Below, in pieces: positions 56,481 through 64,000 of a DNA stretch of 64,000 nt. A program made the translations under genes and the position numbers. The notes below the pieces were generated by a model. The model saw nothing but the letters and a program-made list of their open reading frames with translations, was not told the DNA's origin and did no database searches. Numbering within the stretch: the first letter of the stretch is position 1; each line of letters opens with the position of its first letter. Source of the DNA: Morinoia aosen (lineage: Eukaryota > Arthropoda > Malacostraca > Amphipoda > Talitridae); contig CM059562.1 of assembly GCA_030386875.1 (NCBI GenBank), forward strand, positions 72,600,201-72,664,200, in the 5' to 3' direction.

Positions 56481-59101
56481 TGAGTGTTGCGTATTGTGGT
56501 GCTGTGTTGCTGCAGTGCTGCAGTGTTGTGTTGTAACAGTGCTGGAGTGTTGTGTCGTAACTGTGCTACAGTGTTGTGTCGTAACTGTGCTGCAGTGTCG
56601 TGGCGCTGCAGTGTTGTAGTGCTGCAGCGTTGTGGTGCTGCTGTGTTGTAGCGCTGCAGTGTTGTAGTGCTGCAGTGTTGTGGTGCTGCTGTGTTGTAGT
56701 GCTGCAGCGTTGTGGTGCTGCTGTGTTGTAGCGCTGCAGTGTTGTAGTGCTGCAGTGTCGTGGCGCTGCAGTGTTGTAGTGCTGCAGCGTTGTGGTGCTG
56801 CTGTGTTGTAGCGCTGCAGTGTTGTAGTGCTGCAGCGTTGTGGTGCTGCTGTGTTGTAGCGCTGCAGTTTTGTAGTGCTGCAGCGTTGTAGTGCTGCAGT
56901 GTTGTAGTGCTGCAGTGTTGTAGTGCTGCAGCGTTGTAGTGCTGCAGCGTTGTGGTGCTGCTGTGTTGTAGCGCTGCAGTGTTGTAGTGCTGCAGCGTTG
57001 TAGTGCTGCAGTGTTGTAGTGCTGCAGTGTTGTAGTGCTGCAGCGTTGTAGTGCTGCAGCGTTGTGGTGCTGCTGTGTTGTAGCGCTGCAGTGTTGTAGT
57101 GCTGCAGCGTTGTAGTGCTGCAGTGTTGTAGTGCTGCAGTGTTGTAGTGCTGCAGTGTTGTAGTGCTGCAGTGTTGTAGCGCTGCAGTGTTGTAGTGCTG
57201 CAGCGTTGTAGTGCTGCAGCGTTGTAGTGCTGCAGTGTTGTAGTGCTGCAGCGTTGTAGTGCTGCAGTGTTGTAGTGCTGCAGTGTTGTAGTGCTGCAGT
57301 GTTGTAGTGCTGCAGCGTTGTAGTGCTGCAGCGTTGTAGTGCTGCAGTGTTGTAGTGTTGCAGTGTTGTCGTGCTGCAGTGTTGTAGTGCTGTAGTGTTG
57401 TAGTGCTGCAGTGTTGTAGTGCTGCAGTGTTGTAGCGCTGCAGTGTTGTAGTGCTGCAGTTGTAGTGGTGCAGTGTTGTAGTGCTGCAGTGTTGTAGTGC
57501 AGCAGTGTTGTAGTGCTGCAGTGTTGTAGCGCTGCAGTGTTGTAGTGCTGCAGTGTTGTAGTGCTGCAGCGTTGTAGTGCTGCAGTGTTGTAGTGCTGCA
57601 GTGTTGCAGTGCTGCAGTGTTGTAGTGCTGCCATGTTGTAGTGCTGCAGTGTTGTAGTGCTGCAGTGTTGTAGTGCTGCAGTGTTGTAGCGCTGCACTGT
57701 TGTAGTGCTGCAGTGTTGTAGTGCTGGAGCGTTGTAGTGTTGCAGTGTTGTAGTGCTGCAGTGTTGTAGCGCTGCAGTGTTGTAGTGTTGCAGTGTTGTA
57801 GTGCTGCAGTGTTGTAGTGCTGCAGTGTTGTAGTGCTGCAGTGTTGTAGTGCTGCAGTGTTGTAGTGCTGCAGTGTTGTAGTGCTGCAGTGTTGAAGTGC
57901 TGCAGTGTTGTAGTGCTGCAGTGTTGTAGTGCTGCAGCGTTGTAGTGCCGCAGTGTTGTAGTGCTGCAGCGTTGTGGTGCTGCAGTATTGTAGTGCTGCA
58001 GTGTTGTAGCGCAGCAGTGTTGTAGTGCTGCAGTGTTGTAGTGCTGCAATGTTGAAGTGCTGCAGTGTTAAAGTGCTGCAGTGTTGTAGTGCTGCAGTGT
58101 TGTAGTGCTGCAGTGTTGTAGTGCTGCAGTGCTGTAGTGCTGCAGCGTTGTAGTGCTGCAGTGTTGTAGTGCTGCAGCGTTGTAGCGCTGCAGTGTTGTA
58201 GTGCTGCAGTGTTGTAGTGCTGCAGTGTTGTAGTGCTGCAGTGTTGTAGTGTTGCAGTGTTGTAGTGCTGCAGTGTTTTAGTGCTGCAGTGTTGTAGTGC
58301 TGCAGCGTTGTAGTGCTGCAGTGTTGTAGAGCTGCAGTGTTGTAGTGCTGCAGTATTGTAGTGCTGCAGTGTTGTTGTGCTGCAGTGTTGTAGTGCTGAA
58401 GTGTTGTAGTACTGCAGTGTTGTAGTGCTGGAGTGTTGTAGTGCTGCAGTGCTGTAGTACTGCAGTGTTGTAGTGCTACAGTGTTGTAGTGCTGCAGTGT
58501 TGTAGTGCTGCAGTGTTGTAGTGCTACAGTGTTGTAGAGCTGCAGTGTTGTAGAGCTGCAGTGTTGTAGTACTGCAGTGTTGTAGTGCTGCAGTGTTGTA
58601 GTGCTGCAGTGTTGTAGTACTGCAGTGTTGTAGTGCTACAGTGTTGTAGTGCTGCAGTGTTGTAGTGCTGCAGTGTTGTAGTGCTGCAGCGTTGTAGTGC
58701 TGCAGTGTTGTAGAGCTGCAGTGTTGTAGTACTGCAGTGTTGCAGTGCTACAGTGTTGTAACGCTGCAGTGTTGTAGTGCTGCAGTGTTGTAGTGCTGCA
58801 GTGTTGTAGAGCTGCAGTGTTGTAGAGCTGCAGTGTTGTAGTACTGCAGTGTTGTAGTGCTGCAGTGTTGTAGTGCTGCAGTGTTGTAGTACTGCAGTGT
58901 TGTAGTGCTACAGTGTTGTAGTGCTGCAGTGTTGTAGTGCTGCAGTGTTGTAGTGCTGCAGCGTTGTAGTGCTGCAGTGTTGTAGAGCTGCAGTGTTGTA
59001 GTGCTGCAGTGTTGTAGTCCTGCAGTGTTGTAGTGCTGCAGTGCTGTAGTGCTGCAGCGTTGTAGTGCTGCAGTGTTGTAGTGCTGCACTACAACACTGC
59101 A
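56481..59101. repeat. 16-bp satellite GTGCTGCAGTGTTGTA, about 160 units
   Basis: The unit GTGCTGCAGTGTTGTA contains a CTGCAG hexamer and repeats for 2.6 kb. At the left, 48-bp trimers with GCAGCGTTGTGGTGCTGCTG-type units recur. At the right, GTACTGCAG, GTGCTACAG and GTAGAGCTGCAG variants follow a 272-bp (17-unit) order, seen at 58569 and again at 58841. The unit has no stop in any minus-strand phase, so frames of up to 534 codons (56445-58049) rich in Gln, His, Asn, Thr and Ala stay open. They are artefacts of sequence composition. Confidence 0.97.
59069..59101. repeat. Perfect terminal hairpin of the 16-bp satellite
   Basis: TGCAGTGTTGTAGTG (59069-59083), CTG, then CACTACAACACTGCA (59087-59101) form a 15-bp perfect inverted repeat with a three-base loop exactly where the array stops. 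The last unit has turned to the opposite orientation. Confidence 0.95.
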
Positions 59102-59850
59102 ATACAAAATTATTTCGATTTGAAAAATTTATAAATTTAAAACCACATACTTTGACAGATTTATATTTTAATATCACATCAATGTCAGGAAAAGGAAAAT
59201 TATAATTTTTGACTATCAATTACAGCAATTCAAATGTTGCACTTTAATTTAGTTTATTTCGGATGAGCTTAACGGTATTCTGGATTTCGAGGCCACATTC
59301 ATCGCGCATAATATCCGACGTCACGCAGTTCTTTCCGTTCTGCTGTAAACGATTCACGACAAGCGCACAATACTGGCAAGTAAACGAGCGAGAGTAGGAA
59401 CGAGCAAGCGATCAAGCGAGCAAGCGAGCAATTGCACATCAACCCAAGACACCATCAGAGCATGCAATCTCCTCCAGAAATAAAAAGGGGACTGGCAAAA
59501 GGAGAAAAGAGCCGTAAACGGCACAGTCTTTGCTATAAGACCAAGTAGAAGCATGGCTATCGGCACGACGCTTGAAGGTGTGGGTGCGCTGGACCAGATG
59601 GAACTGAACAGGTACGAATGTAGGCCAAAACAACGGTAGGAAAATAAAGTTGAAGAAGGTACCAAGATGAGGAAATGGGGCAAAAAGATGCGTTAAATGA
59701 AACTAACGATGAGATAATTTGAATGGGAATCAAGTCACTAGAAATGGCTAAGAAAGAGGCTGACAAAATGACACAAATAATTTACCACGGTATTACGGGA
59801 ATTCATGAGCACTTCCTAAGAATCTATGATGCTGTCTACTCCAATAGTTT
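59102..59850. other. Unassigned DNA
   Basis: A short GAGCAAGCGA-type repeat lies at 59380-59432. The 109-codon minus frame (59354-59683) has no motif I recognise. Confidence 0.35.
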
Positions 59851-60055
59851 AATCAACGCTCACTTCTGAATTGAAATTCCCTGCCTTTTCCTTGTCACTA
59901 CCCATATTTCATTACATCAGAAGGCCACTGAACACAGGCACAAGAATATAAGTATAGGAGAATGAAGGAGTGTTGTCTTAAATCAAAAAGATCATATTTT
60001 TGCGTGGTGTTCATGCCGATAGAAGTCAGTCAAGAGACAGCATGACTGAACTACT
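59851..60055. repeat. Right flanking repeat of the 16-bp satellite
   Basis: Diverged direct copy of 56039-56250, sharing AACGCTCACTTCTGAATT, TGTCACTACCCATATTTCAT, TTTGCGTGGTGTTCATGCCG and CAAGAGACAGCATGACTGAA. Confidence 0.85.
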
Positions 60056-60710
60056 ATTCCCTGTAGTTTTTCATATCTTTTACACAATGGATTAGTCACA
60101 CCAATTTTTGTTGTACTTTCTGTCGCTATAATTTATTATAATATGATTTAAAAATTACATGTCTTCTCAAATAAAAGAACGATTGCAATATCTATATGCA
60201 ATATGCAATTTTAATGACTAAGAACTTATCGAAAAAAAATATACTATTTTGAGTCATATTTTCTTGTGAAAATTTCAGCGCTAGCGATCAGTAATAAAAC
60301 AGTTATTACGATTGGTACCTTACTTGACTACTGTACAAAATACATTCTCGAGTTTCATAAAAATCATCACATTGACCTGTGAGAAAACTTTGAAATATCC
60401 AACGATGAATTCAGGTTATTTCCAATGAAAATCGGATCCCGAGGACATTCCATCGTATCGAACATCAAAATTACTTACTACATTAGAGGATCACAAAGGT
60501 TCACTGCAGTACAGTGTCTAGCGCGCTGTGTTTTGACCACGTGTCCCCGTTAACAAATTACCATCTCTGGCTGCTGAAGAAATTACCTCAGAAGCAAGCA
60601 CTTGACTCGACCTCAAGCGTTCGTGTCTAGAGTTCGTGTGTGAGAATAAATGCATTGTAAAATAGAGCCAAAGGTGATATATACCCGAAGACCATGAATA
60701 ATTTTACACT
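60056..60710. other. Unassigned AT-rich DNA
   Basis: Nothing recognisable was seen. Confidence 0.3.
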
Positions 60711-60762
60711 GAGCTGAGGTCCTGTTACACTTATTATAATAAGTGTAACAGGACCTCAGCTC
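60711..60762. repeat. 52-bp perfect palindrome
   Basis: GAGCTGAGGTCCTGTTACAC then TTATTA at 60711-60736 is the exact reverse complement of 60737-60762, with no spacer. Outside it, ACACT on the left and AGCTCAATGT on the right extend the symmetry imperfectly. It could extrude as a cruciform, be a tiny foldback element, or encode a hairpin RNA. Confidence 0.97.
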
Positions 60763-62225
60763 AGCTCAATGTGAACCTTTAATTTTTCGGGACTCTGTTA
60801 TTCAAACACAGAAATAACTTCGGTATGAGTTGTAAATGAAAGTCATTTTGTACACACCCGCTCAAGTCGTTTGAATTGCTCATTTTGGAGTATTGAGAAA
60901 TTCGTGCATCTACAATGAAATACAGTACAATGAGCGGCAATAAGGCTAGATTTGCTGCTGCTTTCAAAGGATTTGCAAGCCTTGGACAAAATTTATTTGT
61001 GACAAAATTAAAGATGCAGTGTGAATGTGAATACAATGAGCTGTTCATATGCAGCACATACGTATACGTATGTAAAGGTAATAATGCTATCTTAGCAAAA
61101 AATCTATAAGGAAAAATATACAAGAAATTTAAAATGTGCAAAATTATTTTTGTCTAGGATTTTGAAATTTGAATTATTTCTTGAGCAGTATAATGAAAAG
61201 TTATTGAATATGTTTTTTTAATTCTTCAGTAGTTAAAGGCTTTTTCCCTTTATTTGATCAAGTTGCAAACGCGTGCGCCTTAGTTTTTCACATTTATGCA
61301 TGAACGCTATTCAATCACGCATTTTTCAGATCACTTTTTTTGCAAAAGCAAACGAATTGTTTTTTCTCCCCATGCATAGTACGAACTTAGATATTGATAC
61401 AACTTGCCACGGTAGGAGAGCTCAAAAAAGTATTTTATTTTGTGTCGTTGGAAGGAGAGAATGTAACTCACTTTATAATGTGTCTTAGCTTTCTTGCTCT
61501 TTAGTCGTGTCATCTGGTATTAGTGCAAAATCAACCCAATCGCACTAGGTGGACTGCTCGTCCAAATGAAGTACATATTGAGCTCTACACTTCATCATCC
61601 GCTCCATCATCATACCATACAGCAACCCCCATGGACAATGCATGGTCACACACTCACAACTAAACTGCAATTCTTAAGAAAGATACATTCATACGAAATG
61701 ACCGGAAATATTTCAAAGTCTATCAAAGGACAGCTTTTAAAAATGCATTAAATAATCGCTGTACACGCAAAAAATGTCAGTCGTGTTGCGGAGGAGTTTT
61801 TGACCCTGGAACAAAGACTTTCCGCCGTGACGACACCGGAGCTTGCCAACAAGTTTGTCCGTCTTCATTAGCGCGCCGAGACAGAGAGAGATGAGACTCT
61901 AGGCCAAGGCGTTCAGTGATCATCGTGAGGCTAGAAGTTATTTTCTTAAGAGCCGTCCTCTACTTGTAACCCCTTGGCTTATTGGTGTACTTACAGGCAG
62001 CTAAGAAATTCCCTGCCACTTCGTGCACGTATATATTTTTCGAACAACTCAAAATAACTCATTAACTGTTACAACTGAAGGTTAAACGGATTTTTTTGTG
62101 CATTTCAGGGAAACTTTTATTGAAAATGGGGTAAACTTACCTCCATCTTCCCTTCGTTCTCTTGAACATTCAACCCAGAATACTTCACTGTTACTGAGAT
62201 TAATAAACTCAATCAGATAAAGTTT
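60763..62225. other. Unassigned DNA
   Basis: No gene was recognised. The 120-codon minus frame at 60779-61141 is hydrophobic and lacks a known motif. Its length is only mildly unusual for this composition. Confidence 0.3.
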
Positions 62226-62522
62226 ATGAGTTTCCACATAAAAATTGTTAGAGATAAGAAAGTAGAATGTGTCCCAGGACCGAGTTCTATTTACTGTTAT
62301 TTTCTATGCGATGGAATCGGAGTTATGGAGGAGGCTCTTATGCTTCTTTATGAAAAACTCTTGAGTGATAAAAAGAAAGATTTGTTCGATATACAGGGCG
62401 TTTTTAACAGACTTTTTAAATTTCAGTTACGAGCTCGGAAACTTTCCAAATTCCGGAGAAAAATACGCAATTCGAATGCGGCCGTACTTACCATTCGTGC
62501 GTTATATTTATTAGAAAAGTAA
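62226..62522 (+). CDS. Possible small protein, unrecognised
   Basis: The frame of 98 codons starts MSFHIKIVRDKK, has a central acidic/hydrophobic stretch (GVMEEALMLLYEKLLSDKKK) likely to be helical, and a very basic end (RARKLSKFRRKIRNS). I do not recognise a domain. The balanced composition is protein-like, but its length is within chance expectation for a 64-kb window, and no promoter or splice context is clear. Confidence 0.25.
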   Translation: MSFHIKIVRDKKVECVPGPSSIYCYFLCDGIGVMEEALMLLYEKLLSDKKKDLFDIQGVFNRLFKFQLRARKLSKFRRKIRNSNAAVLTIRALYLLEK

Positions 62523-63036
62523 TTCCTAAAACACTTCACAGCGGCTCTTTTACATTTTTGGAATTGTGTGCCGATATTAACAGTGTTTACTGGGAGTGAA
62601 AGGTGACTGAATACCAGACTGATTTTCTTTTGAACTGAACCCCGCATGTAAATGAACTTATTCCAAGAGGTGGTGGCGCTCTATTTTCAGAATTATCCAT
62701 CTTGTGACACAAAAGCGTCGCTCAGTGAGTAACTAGAGCGCCACAACACACACATCAGCAGAGTACACCGTGGAGTTCAAAAAGAAGAAAGAAAAAGCCT
62801 GGTTCGAGCCGATATTTTTCAAGGCTGTTAAAATATTAAGCCCTCTCGACCTCTAAGGAATAGATTCAAATGCCACAAGTGTTTACTAGCAGCCCCAAAT
62901 GAATCATTATTGTTGAAATATTAATGCAGGCGAGGAGGTGGTCGATGCAAGTCAATGTTTGTCAATTCGAGGTGACGCCTTCCGATGCTGTTCCATGTGC
63001 CTCGCGCTGACGCGAGTTTTGTGGTCAATACTAACG
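62523..63036. other. Unassigned DNA
   Basis: No feature was recognised. GGTTCGAGCC at about 62801 resembles a tRNA B-box, but no tRNA structure surrounds it. Confidence 0.35.
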
Positions 63037-64000
63037 TGGCGCAAACAATACTATAGTGAGGTAAACAATACTAAAGTGAGGTAAACAATACTAAAGTGAG
63101 GCAAACAATACTAAGGTGAGGTAAACAATACTAAAGCGAGGTAAACAATACTAAAGTGAGGTAAACAATTCTAAGGTGAGGTAAACAATACTAAGGTGAC
63201 GCAAACAATACTAAAGCGAGGTAAACAATGCTAAAGTGAGGTAAACAATACTAAAGTGAGGTAAACAATACTTAAGTGAGGTAAAGAATTCTAAAGTGAG
63301 GTAAACAATTCTAAAGTGAGGTAAACAATACTAAGGTGACGCAAACAATACTAAAGCGAGGTAAACAATTCTAAAGGGGGGTAAACAATTCTAAAATGAG
63401 GTAAACAATACTAAGGTGACGTAAACAATACTGTAGTGACGCAGACAATACTAAAGTGAGGTAAACAATACTAAAGTGAGGTAAACAATACTAAAGTGAG
63501 GTAAACAATACTAAAGTGAGGTAAGCATTTCTAAAGTGAGGTAAAAAATTCTAAAGTGAGGTAAACAATACTAAGGTGACGCAAACAATACTAAAGCGAG
63601 GTAAACAATACTAAAGTGAAGTATACAATACTAAAGTGAGGTAAACAATTCTAAAGTGAGGTAAACAATTCTAAAGTGAGGTAAACAATACTAAGGTGAC
63701 GCAAACAATACTGTAGTGATGCAAACAATACTAAAGTGAGGTAAACAATACTATAGTGAGGTGAACAATTCTAAAGTGAGGTAAACAATACTAAGGTGAC
63801 GCAAACAATGCTAAAGTGAGGTAAACAATACTAAAGCGAGGTAAACAATACTAAAGTGAGGCAAACAATACTAAAGTGAGGTAAACCATCCTAAAGTGAG
63901 GTGAACAATACTAAAGTGAGGCAAACAATACTAAAGTGAGGTAAACAATACTAAAGTGAGGTAAACAATACTAAAGTGAGGTAAACAGTACTAAAGTTAG
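63037..64000. repeat. 20-bp tandem array running past the window end
   Basis: The unit GAGGTAAACAATACTAAAGT repeats at an almost perfectly constant 20-bp period for about 48 copies. Variants (GACGCAAACAATAC, AAGCGAG, AACAATTCT) form a recurring sub-pattern: CTAAGGTGACGCAAACAATA then CTAAAGCGAG is seen at 63191, 63331 and 63571. The array continues beyond the window. Confidence 0.97.

Noticed and set aside
56402-59219. Minus-strand frames of up to 534 codons rich in Gln, His, Asn and Thr
   Set aside because: The 16-bp unit has no stop in any phase on that strand, so length is not evidence of coding. No unique domain is attached.
60779-61141. 120-codon hydrophobic minus-strand frame
   Set aside because: AT-rich DNA readily gives Phe-, Leu- and Ile-rich frames. 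No motif, start context or splice signals were convincing.
62795-62810. GGTTCGAGCC, like a tRNA internal B-box
   Set aside because: No A-box, cloverleaf arms or terminator T-run at the right distances.
47330-64000. CRISPR-like arrays
   Set aside because: All arrays are head-to-tail tandem repeats without unique spacers, in a eukaryotic context with no associated genes.

Overview
The window looks like a gene-poor, AT-rich stretch of a eukaryotic, most probably arthropod, nuclear genome. The reasons are: two Penelope-like retroelement (PLE) insertions with GIY-YIG endonucleases; a mariner deletion derivative and a second IS630/Tc1/mariner-type remnant; a 5'-truncated CR1/L2-like LINE; two islands of degenerate CCTAA, the arthropod telomere motif; and a very high load of mini- and macrosatellites. 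I recognise no complete host gene, no rRNA or tRNA, and nothing prokaryotic. The species cannot be named from this.

Layout. 1-9.8 kb: unassigned DNA with a degenerate minisatellite (1.1-1.64 kb), an eight-copy 74-bp array (2.3-2.9 kb), several paired ~100-bp local duplications and two weak exon candidates on the minus strand (7.34-7.49 and 8.37-8.66 kb). 9.85-15.03 kb: a nest of transposable elements. A short IS630-like derivative is followed by a PLE composite whose two copies lie head to head. A mariner deletion derivative is inserted in the left copy and a LINE in the right copy. The composite is bounded by a 15-bp direct repeat with one mismatch. 15-39.6 kb: mostly unassigned DNA with many short tandem duplications, two CCTAA islands and a 39-bp array (26.9-27.9 kb). 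39.66-44.25 kb: a second, much younger head-to-head PLE composite with nearly identical ~1.9-kb inverted arms, an intact 737-codon reverse transcriptase/endonuclease frame, and a perfect 13-bp flanking direct repeat. 47.3-55.0 kb: a 7.7-kb satellite of mixed 15- and 16-bp units. 55.5-55.9 kb: a 53-bp array. 56.5-59.1 kb: a 16-bp satellite that ends in a perfect hairpin and is flanked by diverged direct repeats. 60.7 kb: a 52-bp perfect palindrome. 63.0 kb to the end: a 20-bp array that runs out of the window.

The most interesting signal is the repeated PLE architecture. Two independent insertions share the same head-to-head design: flanking direct repeats around the whole unit, an extra ~40 bp at only one outer end, and hammerhead-ribozyme-like motifs near the 3' ends. 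In the older element the hammerhead-like fold is detailed: helix I strands abut the core in the correct register and helix III is palindromic. Head-to-head copies and hammerhead motifs are established for PLEs as a class. The specific junctions, the end extension and the older element's fold are what deserve checking here.
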